Part shown: one piece after another, positions 34,349-43,565 of the stretch | Position numbering within the stretch: position 1 is the stretch's first letter | How the letters are laid out: every line of letters begins with the position of its first letter | Origin: Longimicrobiales bacterium | GTDB lineage: Bacteria; Gemmatimonadota; Gemmatimonadetes; Longimicrobiales; Gaopeijiaceae | Assembly (NCBI GenBank): GCA_958295645.1 | Contig: OY282361.1 | Span: forward strand, 1,144,501-1,208,500 | Direction of reading: 5' to 3' | Length of the DNA stretch: 64,000 nt | Translations under genes and position numbers: made by a program | Notes under the pieces: model-generated | Database searches by the model: none | What the model was told of the DNA's origin: nothing | The model's input: only the letters and a program-made list of their open reading frames with translations

Positions 34349-36280
34349 TCACGGATCGCTGCCAGCATCGCAGGGCTTCGCTGCCGACGGCTCGCGGCCA
34401 AGCACGACGGCCGGCGCCAAGTCGTCCTGTCCGCCTCGTGTCGGCCCGGCGGGCCAGTACGCCATGCGAAAGACCTTCCCGCCCGAGGTGTCGGCCGCTA
34501 CGCAGTAGTCGTGGCCGCCTTGCCCGAGCAGACGGGCCACGTGCGCGGCCTCGGGCGACTCGTCCCAGGCCGTGGGGTTCGCCATTGGACGCCAGGCGGG
34601 CCAGTTCGCCTCGTCGTCGACGAACACGAAGAAGCGAGCGGCGCGGCCCCCGCCCTCCCCGCCGCCGATTTGGCTGATCCAGGTCTTCCCGTTGCCCAGA
34701 AAGGCGACGACGACGGGGAGGCTCACCGCGTGCCCCGCCTCCGACAGGTAGACGGCGATCGGCTTGCTGGTCGGGTCAGGGGCCGCGACGTAGTCGCCCG
34801 GCTCCAGCTCCGCCACGACCGCGGCAACAAGAGCCGGCGCGTTCGGGGAGCCAACCGTCTCCCGGGCAAAATGGCCCGCCACTCCAGGTCGCGTGGCCCA
34901 CCCAGCGGATATGCCCGCGACGGCCAACACGCCGGCAACGCGCATGGCCTGAGGCGCCCGGCCCCTCAATTTCGGCAGCGCCCGCCCCAGTGCGGCCTCC
35001 CACAGCACGGCGGCCCCGGCGCCCGCCAAGACCATCGACACGAACAACAGGAAGAGCGTCATGCGCGCCTCCAGCACAACCGGCCGCACGAGAAGAACCG
35101 CTCCCATCCCGGCCACGGCGGCGGCGAGCAGGCCGCCGCGACCCGTCCGCCGCCCGGGCGCGGCCATGCCCGCCGCCAACGCCACCGCCAACGCTACCTG
35201 GGCCCACGCGGGCGTCGCCGCGTGCCATTTGACCCAGGCGACCGCCGTATGCTTTACCAGGAACCGATGTCCCCCTGGCACGGCATGCGCTTGCACGAAT
35301 TGGTTGTTCAGCAGAGCGTCGGGCCCAGCGCCGGCCAGCACGGGCGCGTAGAGCAGCGCCGCCAAGCCCAGCGCCGCGCCCGACCACGCCGCCGTCTTCA
35401 AGGCGAACCGCGGCAGCGCCCCAGCGCCCCGCTCCCGCCAGCACAGGAGAAGCATCCAGCAGACCGCCACCGCCGCAGGAAGCGCCATCAGCGGCATGAC
35501 GAAGAACCCCAGCCCCACCGCCCCCGCATAGCCCGCCCACCATCGCCCCGCCTCCGGCCGCCTCGCCGCCTCGCTCCCGCACGCCATGGCCAGCACGAAG
35601 CACAGCAGCATCAGCGTGTACCCCCGCGCGTTCGAAGCGTACTCCACGAACAGCGGCGACGTCCCCAGCAGCGCCGTCGCGAATCCCGCCGCAAGTCGTC
35701 CGTGCTCTCGCCGCACGAACCACCACGTCGCCGCAAGCGCCGCAACGGCCGCCAGGAACGCCGGCATCCTGAGCGCCACCGGGTCCCAGCCGCCCAGCCG
35801 ATGCGCAACCCAGACCAGCAACGTGTGCAGGACATGGTTGTTCGGCATGTCGTACGTGCTCCAGGCGTGCCAGAACGACTGGGACGCGTAGGACAGCACC
35901 GTCGTCGCCTCGTCGGTCCGCATGGGCAACGTCAGATTGCACGCCGCCAGCGCCACGCCGACGCCGATCACGACCACCGCGAAGGCGGACTCCGTCCAGG
36001 TGACGCGCGCGGATTCCGGGCGGCCTGAGTCGGGAGAGGCCGCGAGCAGAGGCCCAAGACCGCGCCGAAGCGCCAACATCCCGGCCCCCGAGACCGCTGA
36101 GGCGACCGCCAGTTCGCGGAGCAGGCCCGCGACCACGGCGTCGGACATGCCCTCCAACACGAACACGCTGCCGTCCGCCGACAGCCATTCCGCGAGGTCG
36201 CGAACCCTCCCGACCCCCCACTGAGCAACGACGGCCAAGCCCGCAGCCGCCGCGACCAGCGCCCATCCCGCCGCGGCCAC
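34349..36280 (-). CDS. Family II glycosyltransferase copy C, trxA leader out of frame
   Basis: Nearly identical to copy D in its body (shared KTAAWSG, AAGMAAPG, RETVGSPN and ESPEAAH where B has KAAAWSG, AAGVAAPG, REAFGSPN and ELLEAAH), but with the B-type junction upstream. The five-G run at 36318-36322 puts the trxA-type start (36391-36393) out of frame, as in B. The internal GTG at 36278-36280 is the first start in frame and gives 643 residues. The patchwork of C/D bodies and B-type leader points to unequal crossing-over or gene conversion inside the array. Confidence 0.7.
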   Translation of the reverse strand: MAAAGWALVAAAAGLAVVAQWGVGRVRDLAEWLSADGSVFVLEGMSDAVVAGLLRELAVASAVSGAGMLALRRGLGPLLAASPDSGRPESARVTWTESAFAVVVIGVGVALAACNLTLPMRTDEATTVLSYASQSFWHAWSTYDMPNNHVLHTLLVWVAHRLGGWDPVALRMPAFLAAVAALAATWWFVRREHGRLAAGFATALLGTSPLFVEYASNARGYTLMLLCFVLAMACGSEAARRPEAGRWWAGYAGAVGLGFFVMPLMALPAAVAVCWMLLLCWRERGAGALPRFALKTAAWSGAALGLAALLYAPVLAGAGPDALLNNQFVQAHAVPGGHRFLVKHTAVAWVKWHAATPAWAQVALAVALAAGMAAPGRRTGRGGLLAAAVAGMGAVLLVRPVVLEARMTLFLLFVSMVLAGAGAAVLWEAALGRALPKLRGRAPQAMRVAGVLAVAGISAGWATRPGVAGHFARETVGSPNAPALVAAVVAELEPGDYVAAPDPTSKPIAVYLSEAGHAVSLPVVVAFLGNGKTWISQIGGGEGGGRAARFFVFVDDEANWPAWRPMANPTAWDESPEAAHVARLLGQGGHDYCVAADTSGGKVFRMAYWPAGPTRGGQDDLAPAVVLGREPSAAKPCDAGSDP

Positions 36281-36484
36281 GCCTCGAGCAAAGCGCGCAT
36301 CCCGCCGCAGCGGCGCTCCCCCTCCTCGCCGCCCTCGATCTGGTCGGCGAAGTTGTCGTCGGTGATCGTCACTACGTTCGTGCCTTCCGCCATCCTCTGC
36401 TTCTCCGTTTGTCGGGACGCGGTCGGGCGCGCCCTGCGCCCGGCCCGCGTGCGCTCCGCGTTGCCACAAGCTGTTGTAGGACAT

Positions 36485-36694
36485 CCTGTCGCCCGGTTCC
36501 TGGAGCGGCGCGGGCCCGGTCTTCACCACGTCGCGTACCGGACGGACGACTTGACCGCGCTGATGCGACGCTTGGCGGACGAGGGCTGCGAGTTCACCTC
36601 TGCGGAACCCATGACTGGAGCGGGCGGCCACCGGGTCGCGTTCGTGCACCCGCGATCCACGGGCGGCGTGCTCGTCGAACTGGTCGAGAAGTAG
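36485..36694 (+). pseudogene. mce 3' fragment (array junction 3)
   Basis: Third copy of the truncated mce end, identical in layout to the other two. Confidence 0.92.
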
Positions 36695-36772
36695 CCTGCC
36701 CAGGGCGGTTTCCTGCGCCGGCGAAGCGCCCGAGCCCGGTCCGATCTCTGAGCGCGAAGAAGACCTCGCGGC

Positions 36773-38776
36773 TCACGGATCGCTGCCAGCATCGCAGGGC
36801 TTCGCTGCCGACGGCTCGCGGCCAAGCACGACGGCCGGCGCCAAGTCGTCCTGTCCGCCTCGTGTCGGCCCGGCGGGCCAGTACGCCATGCGAAAGACCT
36901 TCCCGCCCGAGGTGTCGGCCGCTACGCAGTAGTCGTGGCCGCCTTGCCCGAGCAGACGGGCCACGTGCGCGGCCTCGGGCGACTCGTCCCAGGCCGTGGG
37001 GTTCGCCATTGGACGCCAGGCGGGCCAGTTCGCCTCGTCGTCGACGAACACGAAGAAGCGAGCGGCGCGGCCCCCGCCCTCCCCGCCGCCGATTTGGCTG
37101 ATCCAGGTCTTCCCGTTGCCCAGAAAGGCGACGACGACGGGGAGGCTCACCGCGTGCCCCGCCTCCGACAGGTAGACGGCGATCGGCTTGCTGGTCGGGT
37201 CAGGGGCCGCGACGTAGTCGCCCGGCTCCAGCTCCGCCACGACCGCGGCAACAAGAGCCGGCGCGTTCGGGGAGCCAACCGTCTCCCGGGCAAAATGGCC
37301 CGCCACTCCAGGTCGCGTGGCCCACCCAGCGGATATGCCCGCGACGGCCAACACGCCGGCAACGCGCATGGCCTGAGGCGCCCGGCCCCTCAATTTCGGC
37401 AGCGCCCGCCCCAGTGCGGCCTCCCACAGCACGGCGGCCCCGGCGCCCGCCAAGACCATCGACACGAACAACAGGAAGAGCGTCATGCGCGCCTCCAGCA
37501 CAACCGGCCGCACGAGAAGAACCGCTCCCATCCCGGCCACGGCGGCGGCGAGCAGGCCGCCGCGACCCGTCCGCCGCCCGGGCGCGGCCATGCCCGCCGC
37601 CAACGCCACCGCCAACGCTACCTGGGCCCACGCGGGCGTCGCCGCGTGCCATTTGACCCAGGCGACCGCCGTATGCTTTACCAGGAACCGATGTCCCCCT
37701 GGCACGGCATGCGCTTGCACGAATTGGTTGTTCAGCAGAGCGTCGGGCCCAGCGCCGGCCAGCACGGGCGCGTAGAGCAGCGCCGCCAAGCCCAGCGCCG
37801 CGCCCGACCACGCCGCCGTCTTCAAGGCGAACCGCGGCAGCGCCCCAGCGCCCCGCTCCCGCCAGCACAGGAGAAGCATCCAGCAGACCGCCACCGCCGC
37901 AGGAAGCGCCATCAGCGGCATGACGAAGAACCCCAGCCCCACCGCCCCCGCATAGCCCGCCCACCATCGCCCCGCCTCCGGCCGCCTCGCCGCCTCGCTC
38001 CCGCACGCCATGGCCAGCACGAAGCACAGCAGCATCAGCGTGTACCCCCGCGCGTTCGAAGCGTACTCCACGAACAGCGGCGACGTCCCCAGCAGCGCCG
38101 TCGCGAATCCCGCCGCAAGTCGTCCGTGCTCTCGCCGCACGAACCACCACGTCGCCGCAAGCGCCGCAACGGCCGCCAGGAACGCCGGCATCCTGAGCGC
38201 CACCGGGTCCCAGCCGCCCAGCCGATGCGCAACCCAGACCAGCAACGTGTGCAGGACATGGTTGTTCGGCATGTCGTACGTGCTCCAGGCGTGCCAGAAC
38301 GACTGGGACGCGTAGGACAGCACCGTCGTCGCCTCGTCCGACCGCACCGGCAACGTCAGATTGCACGCCGCCAGCGCCACGCCGACGCCGATCACGACCA
38401 CCGCGAAGGCGGACTCCGTCCAGGTGACGCGCGCGGATTCCGGGTGGCCTGAGTCGGGAGAGGCCGCGAGCAGAGGCCCAAGACCGCGCCGAAGCGCCAA
38501 CATCCCGGCCCCCGAGACCGCCGAAGCGACCGCCAGTTCGCGGAGCAGGCCCACGACCCCGGCGTCGGACATGCTTTCCAGCACGCCCACGTTGCCTTTC
38601 GGCGAGAGCCATTCCGCGAGGTCGCGGATCGCCCCGACCCCCCACTGAGCAGCGACGGCCAAGCCCGCAGCCGCCGCGACCAGCCCCCATCCCGCCATGG
38701 CCACGCCTCGAGCAAGGCGCGCATCCCGCCCCACCCCGGCTCGCGCCGACGTCCCCCCCCTGCCCGCGCCCCTCAC
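36773..38776 (-). CDS. Family II glycosyltransferase copy D, probably the original gene
   Basis: Polytopic GT-C/PMT-like transferase of 667 residues with no trxA leader. It starts at GTG 38774-38776, overlapping the rsmI stop as GTGA, the normal junction style of this genome. The first loop reads LPVRSDEATTVLSYA. An eight-G run at 38753-38760 lies six codons after the start; as read, the frame is open. From about residue 145 on it is nearly identical to copy C, while the first 140 residues are clearly diverged (PKGNVGVLESMSDAG against ADGSVFVLEGMSDAV). The native start and rsmI coupling suggest this is the ancestor of the array. Confidence 0.82.
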   Translation of the reverse strand: MRGAGRGGTSARAGVGRDARLARGVAMAGWGLVAAAAGLAVAAQWGVGAIRDLAEWLSPKGNVGVLESMSDAGVVGLLRELAVASAVSGAGMLALRRGLGPLLAASPDSGHPESARVTWTESAFAVVVIGVGVALAACNLTLPVRSDEATTVLSYASQSFWHAWSTYDMPNNHVLHTLLVWVAHRLGGWDPVALRMPAFLAAVAALAATWWFVRREHGRLAAGFATALLGTSPLFVEYASNARGYTLMLLCFVLAMACGSEAARRPEAGRWWAGYAGAVGLGFFVMPLMALPAAVAVCWMLLLCWRERGAGALPRFALKTAAWSGAALGLAALLYAPVLAGAGPDALLNNQFVQAHAVPGGHRFLVKHTAVAWVKWHAATPAWAQVALAVALAAGMAAPGRRTGRGGLLAAAVAGMGAVLLVRPVVLEARMTLFLLFVSMVLAGAGAAVLWEAALGRALPKLRGRAPQAMRVAGVLAVAGISAGWATRPGVAGHFARETVGSPNAPALVAAVVAELEPGDYVAAPDPTSKPIAVYLSEAGHAVSLPVVVAFLGNGKTWISQIGGGEGGGRAARFFVFVDDEANWPAWRPMANPTAWDESPEAAHVARLLGQGGHDYCVAADTSGGKVFRMAYWPAGPTRGGQDDLAPAVVLGREPSAAKPCDAGSDP

Positions 38777-39642
38777 TCCGGCTCCGGCCGACGTCCCCGC
38801 GTGGCGCTCCGAACCGCGTCGTAGGCCGCCGCCCGAGTCGTCCCCGCGTGGCGGGCCACCACCTTCGCCGCCGGACCCGGCGCCAACCCAGCCTCCAGCA
38901 ACGCGCCCGCGAGGGCCCGCGCCTCCTCTCCGGCCTCCGCGCTGGCAGCGGCGACGGGCCGCCCCTCCACGACCACCGTCACCTCGCCCCTCGGCGCAAC
39001 CTCCCGGAAACGCCTCGCGCAGTCCCCGGCGCCCCCGCGCACGATCTCTTCGTGCACTTTCGTGAGCTCGCGGCAGACCGCCACGCGCCGCCCCGGCCCA
39101 GCCGCCGTCGCCAAGTCCTCCAGCGTGGCCGCCAAGCGCGCCGCCGATTCGAACAAGACCTGCGTCTCGCGGGCGGCGGCCAGCGCCGCCAGGGCCCTCC
39201 GCCGCGCCGCCCCCTTGCGAGGCAGGAATCCCACGAACGTGAACGGCGCGGCGGGCAACCCGGAGACGACCAGCGCCGCCAGCAGGGCCGACGGCCCCGG
39301 CACGGGCACAACGTCGTGCTCCGCCTCGGCCGCCGCCCTCACCAGCCGCTCCCCGGGATCGGACAGCAGAGGCGTGCCCGCATCCGACACCAAGGCCACG
39401 TCGCGGCCTCCTCCGAGCCAACCCAGCGCCTGCTCGGTCCGCCCAGCCTCGTTGTGGGCGTGAAGAGACAGGGGCCGTACCGCCGCCCCGGCGCGCTCCA
39501 GCAGAATCCGCGCTCGCCGGGTGTCTTCGGCCAGCACGTGCGAGGCCGACCGCAACACGCTCCGGGCTCGCTCTGTCAGATCGGACAGGTTGCCGATGGG
39601 AGTGGAGACAACGAAGAGCCTCCCTCCGGCTGCGCTCCCCAT
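38773..39642 (-). CDS. rsmI: 16S rRNA 2'-O-methyltransferase (C1402)
   Basis: RsmI methylates the 2'-hydroxyl of 16S rRNA C1402 with SAM. The tetrapyrrole-methylase-fold signature is clear: LFVVSTPIGNLSDLT, LAEDTRRAR, LVSDAGTPLLSDPGERLV, PVPGPSALLAALVVSGL and FVGFLPRKG. At 289 residues it has family size from the ATG at 39640-39642; a GTG at 39684 would add 14 residues. A TACAAT -10 at 39789-39794 (minus strand) is a plausible promoter. It is followed by family II copy D with a four-base overlap. Confidence 0.93.
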   Translation of the reverse strand: MGSAAGGRLFVVSTPIGNLSDLTERARSVLRSASHVLAEDTRRARILLERAGAAVRPLSLHAHNEAGRTEQALGWLGGGRDVALVSDAGTPLLSDPGERLVRAAAEAEHDVVPVPGPSALLAALVVSGLPAAPFTFVGFLPRKGAARRRALAALAAARETQVLFESAARLAATLEDLATAAGPGRRVAVCRELTKVHEEIVRGGAGDCARRFREVAPRGEVTVVVEGRPVAAASAEAGEEARALAGALLEAGLAPGPAAKVVARHAGTTRAAAYDAVRSATRGRRPEPE

Positions 39643-39834
39643 TACGACTTCGCTCGTGCGCCCCGCGGGCGCACAGGGACGCACCGAGGCGCCCCTGCGC
39701 GAGCCACGCGCACCACAGCGCCCACAGGCTTCGTCACCACGGTTCGCGCCTCCGCCACTCTCGGCTTCCTTCCGGGTTTCCGCAGGCTATTGTAAGGCAT
39801 CCGTTCCCGCGCTTCACCTGCCCGGCCCCCGGCC

Positions 39835-39935
39835 ATGCCCACGGGATCGGGCGCGCCGGCGTTGCGGCTGGCCCACGTCGCCGCCGTCGTCGCGCTCCAC
39901 GGGGTGGCCCGATCGTCGAGCTAGTCGAGAAGCAG
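39835..39935 (+). pseudogene. Two-ended mce remnant
   Basis: The leader and first 18 codons match mce (APALRLAHVA against APALRLDHVA, with the metal-site Asp-His neighbour changed). An internal deletion then joins directly to the last codons, where the mce stop has become CAG. The residual frame stops after 29 codons at 39922-39924. The upstream 50 bases, including CTATTGTAA and CCGTTCCCGCGCTTCACC, also match the trxA/mce spacer. Confidence 0.85.
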
Positions 39936-40541
39936 CCTGCCCAGGGCGATTTCCTGCACCAGCCAGGCGCCCGCGCCGGTCCGCACGACCACGACGGGCA
40001 GCGCAGGCACGCTTCGGCCCGCTACGTCCAGGTCGGCCAGCAGCCGGACGGTCTCGCCGGACCCGTCCGGAGGCCCCCGGCGGATCGCGAGGAGACTGGC
40101 GCGCTCGAGCACCGCCGCGATCAAGGCCATTCGCCGCAGCACGTCGGCCCGGGAGGGGCACGGGTCGCCGGCGCCGATCCACGACCCCAGCCTGCGAAGC
40201 GCGCAGCCCGCGCCCCCTTCCGCGGCCTCGCCCAGAGCGCCCTCCGCCGTGCCGAAGAGTCCGGCCATCGCCCAGTGGTCGCCCCGGCCGGCCGCCTCCA
40301 AGAACCGCGTCACCGCCTCCTCCGGGCCGCGCACCGGCGAAGGACGCTCCGCCGGCGTCGCGCCGACCGGCCCCGGCCCGGCCCCCGGCGCACAACCCGC
40401 GGCCCCCAGGACCAACACGCAGACCAGCGCCGCCACCCGCACCCAGGCCGGCGCCGGCCTCCTCGCCCCGCCCCCTGCGGACCCCGCCTCCGCCGACCGC
40501 CGAAACCCACACGGCGCAGACCCGCGCCCGAGTCCCCTCAC
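39921..40541 (-). CDS. Lipoprotein of unknown function
   Basis: A 206-residue protein with a signal sequence and lipobox (VCVLVLGAAGC). A domain with EEAVTRFLEAAGRGDHWAMAGLFG follows, the shape of an NTF2-like/DUF4878 fold, then VVRTGAGAWLVQEIALGRLLLD. I cannot assign a function. It starts at GTG 40539-40541, overlapping the clpB stop (GTGA). Its last four codons lie on the strand opposite the mce remnant's tail, so the original mce and this gene converged with overlapping ends. Confidence 0.7.
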   Translation of the reverse strand: MRGLGRGSAPCGFRRSAEAGSAGGGARRPAPAWVRVAALVCVLVLGAAGCAPGAGPGPVGATPAERPSPVRGPEEAVTRFLEAAGRGDHWAMAGLFGTAEGALGEAAEGGAGCALRRLGSWIGAGDPCPSRADVLRRMALIAAVLERASLLAIRRGPPDGSGETVRLLADLDVAGRSVPALPVVVVRTGAGAWLVQEIALGRLLLD

Positions 40542-43153
40542 CCCTCCGCTCGCCCCGCCGGCCCCGCAACCGGCCTGAACTCCAGGCCCTCCGACCCCGG
40601 CCTCTCCACGAGCTCCACGGCGGCTCCCGGCGCCAGCGTGCCGTCGAGCATCTCGAGCGCCAAGGGGTCCTGCACCCACCGCTGCACCGCCCGCTTGAGC
40701 GGCCGCGCCCCGTAGGCGGGATCGAATCCCTCGCGGGCGACGCGCACCCGAGCGCCGTCCGACACCGCGAGCGCGATGCCCTGCTGGGCCGCCAAGTCCA
40801 CCACGCGAGCCAGCTGGAGCTTCACGATCTGCTCGATCTCGGCCTCGCCCAGGGGCCGGAACACGACCACGTCGTCCACCCGGTTGAGAAATTCGGGGCG
40901 GAACTGCTCCCGCAGCCTGAACTGCACCATTCTCTCCACCTCTTCCCACGGATCGCGAGCCGCGCGCGCCAGGATCTCCGTCCCCGCGATGTTCGACGTC
41001 ATGACGATCACGGCCTGCCGGAAGTCCACCGTGCGTCCCTGCGCGTCCGTCAGCCGCCCGTCGTCCAGCACCTGCAGGAAGACGTTGAAAACCTTGGGGT
41101 GGGCCTTCTCCATTTCGTCCAGGAGGATCACCGAGTGCGGCCGGCGGCGAACCGGCTCCGTCAGCTGGCCGCCCTCCTCGTAGCCCACGTAGCCCGGCGG
41201 CGCGCCCAGGAGCCGCGACACCGCATGCGCCTCCATGTACTCGGACATGTCCAGGCGCACCATGGCCCGCTCGTCGTCGAAGAGGAACTCGGCGAGAGCG
41301 CGGGCCGTCTCGGTCTTGCCCACGCCCGTCGGCCCCAGAAAGAGGAAGGAGCCCGCCGGCCGATTCGGGTCCTGGATGCCCGCACGAGCGCGCCGGACGG
41401 CTCTGGACACCGCGCTCAGCGCCTCCGCCTGTCCCACGACCCGCCGCCCCAGCAGCCCCTCGAGTCCCGCAAGCCGCCGCCGCTCCGACTCCATGAGACG
41501 GGTCACGGGAATCCCCGTCCATTCTGCGAGCACCTCGGCCACGTCTTCCGCGGTCACCTCTTCCTTGAGGAACTTTCCCTCCGCCTGGAGCCCGGCCAGG
41601 CGCTTCTCGGCCCCGGCGATCTCGTTCAGCGCCCCCGGAATCTCCGAATACTGGATTTCCGCCGCGCGATCGAGCTCGCCCCGCCGCGTGGCCCCGTCCT
41701 TCTCGGCGCGCAGGCCCTCCACCCGCTCCTTGAGCTTCTGGATGCGCAGGATTTCCTTCTTCTCCGCCTGCCAGCCCGCCTTCATCCCCTGGCTCGACTC
41801 GCGCAGGTCCGCCAACTCGGCGGCGATCCCGCCCAGGCGCTCCTTGGCGCCCGCCTCCTCCTCGCCCGACAACGCCTGCCTCTCGATCTCCAGCTGCACG
41901 ATTCTGCGCTCCACCTCGTCGATTTCCTCGGGAAGCGACTCGATCTCGATGCGCAGGCGGCTGCCGGCCTCGTCCATCAAGTCGATCGCCTTGTCGGGCA
42001 GGAAGCGCCCGCCCACGTAGCGATCCGACAGTCTGGCGGCGGCGATCAACGCATCGTCAGTGATGCGCACGCCGTGATGGACCTCGTAGCGCTCCTTGAG
42101 GCCGCGCAGGATGGCGATGCTGGCCTCGACCGAGGGCGGCGCGACGAAGACGGGCTGGAAGCGGCGCTCCAGGGCCGGATCCTTCTCCACGCGCCTGCGG
42201 TACTCGTCGAGCGTGGTCGCGCCCACGACGCGCAGATCGCCTCTGGCCAGGGCCGGCTTGAGCATGTTTCCCGCGTCCATCGCGCCCTCCCCTGCGCCCG
42301 CGCCCACCAGCGTGTGCATCTCGTCCACGAACAGGACGTAGCGCCCGTCCGCGCGGTTCACGTCCTCCAGCGCCGCCTTCATGCGCTTCTCGAAGTCGCC
42401 GCGGTACTTCGCTCCAGCCAGCATGGCGGCAACGTCCAGCGCGGCCAGCGTCTTGCCCTGCAAGGAGCCCGGCACGTCCCCGTCCGCGATCCGCTGCGCC
42501 AAGCCCTCGGCGATGGCGGTCTTGCCCACGCCCGCTTCGCCGATCAGCACGGGATTGTTCTTGGTGCGGCGCCCGAGCACCTTGATCAGGCGGCGGATCT
42601 CGTCGTCCCGCCCGATGACCGGGTCGAGCTTGCCGCGCCGGGCCATGTCGGTCAGGTCGCGGGAGTAGCGGGCGAGCGCCTGGAACCTCTCCTCGGGGCT
42701 CTGGTCGACGACCCGGTGCGACCCCCGGACCGCTTCCAGCGCGGCCTCCACGCGTTCGGCAGTCGCTCCGTTGGCGCGAAGAACGCGAGCCGCCTCGCCC
42801 GTGGAGGCCGCCAGTCCGAGGAGCAGGTGCTCGGTCGACACGTAGGCGTCCCCAAGGCGGGCCGCCGCCTGCTCCGCCCCGTCCAAGGCCGCCGTCAGGC
42901 CAGGCGAGGCGCCCGGCCTGCCCCCCGTGAGGCGCGGCAGCTTCTCCATGGCGCTCTCCACGGCCGAGGCCACTTGTCCCTCCGGCGCTTCCATCTTCCG
43001 AAGCACCGGCAGCACGACGCCGTCCTCCTGCTCCAGCAGGGCCTTCAGCAGGTGGATGCCGCGGGTCTCCGGGTGCTCCCGGCGGCGGGCTTCGGCGACG
43101 GCGCCCGCCAGGGCCTCCGCGGCCTTGATCGTCAGTCGATCCTTTGCAGTCAT
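40538..43153 (-). CDS. clpB: ClpB disaggregase chaperone
   Basis: Hsp100 AAA+ disaggregase that rescues aggregated proteins with DnaK. At 871 residues it has full length: the N-terminal Clp repeat domain ([25 protein letters not shown]), AAA1 with [15 protein letters not shown], the coiled-coil middle domain at about 405-525, AAA2 with [19 protein letters not shown], and the D2-small domain ending [25 protein letters not shown] sits six bases before the ATG 43151-43153. Three palindromes lie 90-190 bases upstream and probably control it. Confidence 0.97.
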   Translation of the reverse strand: MTAKDRLTIKAAEALAGAVAEARRREHPETRGIHLLKALLEQEDGVVLPVLRKMEAPEGQVASAVESAMEKLPRLTGGRPGASPGLTAALDGAEQAAARLGDAYVSTEHLLLGLAASTGEAARVLRANGATAERVEAALEAVRGSHRVVDQSPEERFQALARYSRDLTDMARRGKLDPVIGRDDEIRRLIKVLGRRTKNNPVLIGEAGVGKTAIAEGLAQRIADGDVPGSLQGKTLAALDVAAMLAGAKYRGDFEKRMKAALEDVNRADGRYVLFVDEMHTLVGAGAGEGAMDAGNMLKPALARGDLRVVGATTLDEYRRRVEKDPALERRFQPVFVAPPSVEASIAILRGLKERYEVHHGVRITDDALIAAARLSDRYVGGRFLPDKAIDLMDEAGSRLRIEIESLPEEIDEVERRIVQLEIERQALSGEEEAGAKERLGGIAAELADLRESSQGMKAGWQAEKKEILRIQKLKERVEGLRAEKDGATRRGELDRAAEIQYSEIPGALNEIAGAEKRLAGLQAEGKFLKEEVTAEDVAEVLAEWTGIPVTRLMESERRRLAGLEGLLGRRVVGQAEALSAVSRAVRRARAGIQDPNRPAGSFLFLGPTGVGKTETARALAEFLFDDERAMVRLDMSEYMEAHAVSRLLGAPPGYVGYEEGGQLTEPVRRRPHSVILLDEMEKAHPKVFNVFLQVLDDGRLTDAQGRTVDFRQAVIVMTSNIAGTEILARAARDPWEEVERMVQFRLREQFRPEFLNRVDDVVVFRPLGEAEIEQIVKLQLARVVDLAAQQGIALAVSDGARVRVAREGFDPAYGARPLKRAVQRWVQDPLALEMLDGTLAPGAAVELVERPGSEGLEFRPVAGPAGRAEG

Positions 43154-43565
43154 TGGTTCCTCCGTCTTGTTTCAAGTGCGATTTCGGTGTGCGTCTTTCC
43201 TCGGACGGCGGGGCCGGACGCCTACTCCACGGCTGCTGCGACGCCTGCCATTTTGGCAGGACATGGAGCCGTCGCCGACCCGAAACCTGCCATTTTGGCA
43301 GGACTAGACGCTGGACGAGCCCGCAAGCCTGCCATTTTGGCAGAACCGGCGAAGGCGCCCGCCTCCGCCCTTCCTACCAATGAAAGAATCGGGCCAGCCG
43401 CCGGAGCCATGCCCTGCGCAGGCGTCCAGCGGCTCGCCGGCCCGCATCCGCGACGGCTTGACACTGCACGGCGCTTCATCCCAACGTGATTCCATCGGGC
43501 CTCTTCGCGCCCGCCGCGCCGGTCCCGAAGCGGATCGCCGTCACGCCCGCCCAAGGAAACCGCCG
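43154..43565. other. Divergent clpB / OPT-transporter intergenic region
   Basis: 412 bases without a credible gene. It contains the three palindromes (43245-43343), a clpB SD next to 43153, and a perfect TTGACA on the plus strand at 43458-43463 without a good -10. The segment 43385-43560 shows nothing else I can name. Confidence 0.6.
43245..43343. promoter_or_regulatory. Three identical 15-bp palindromes, 42 bp apart, upstream of clpB
   Basis: CTGCCATTTTGGCAG occurs at 43245-43259, 43287-43301 and 43329-43343. Each is an inverted repeat CTGCCA/TGGCAG around TTT. The 27-bp spacers are unrelated in sequence but equal in length, so the centres are exactly four helical turns apart and face the same side of the DNA. 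This is not CIRCE and not the HspR HAIR motif. A repressor or activator of clpB, or of both divergent genes, is the natural reading. Confidence 0.85.

Larger units (their letters stand above)
29212..38720. repeat. Tandem array, period 2424/2425 bp, three full units plus a partial one
   Basis: Units begin at 29212 (2425 bp), 31637 (2424), 34061 (2424) and 36485 (partial). Each holds the 3' half of mce (+), a family I start remnant, a family II glycosyltransferase (-), and the first codons and promoter of trxA. The C and D units are almost identical, B differs at scattered codons, and A is the most diverged. The D unit departs from the others from about 38340 rightward into its rsmI-linked start. 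No transposase or terminal inverted repeat is present. Confidence 0.93.

Noticed and set aside
29212-38720. Insertion sequence or composite transposon as cause of the array
   Set aside because: No transposase, integrase, terminal inverted repeat or target duplication is visible; the joins have only microhomology.
39642-39842. 66-codon frame upstream of rsmI
   Set aside because: It overlaps the promoter-like TACAAT, is Arg/Val/Ala-rich without motifs, and resembles the non-coding leader sequences of the trxA junctions.
43170-43176. Sigma-32-like CTTGAAA before clpB
   Set aside because: It lies only about 20 bases from the start codon, leaving no room for a -10 and leader.
43458-43463. TTGACA as promoter of the OPT gene
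   Set aside because: No acceptable -10 occurs at 15-19 bases; noted only within the intergenic entry.
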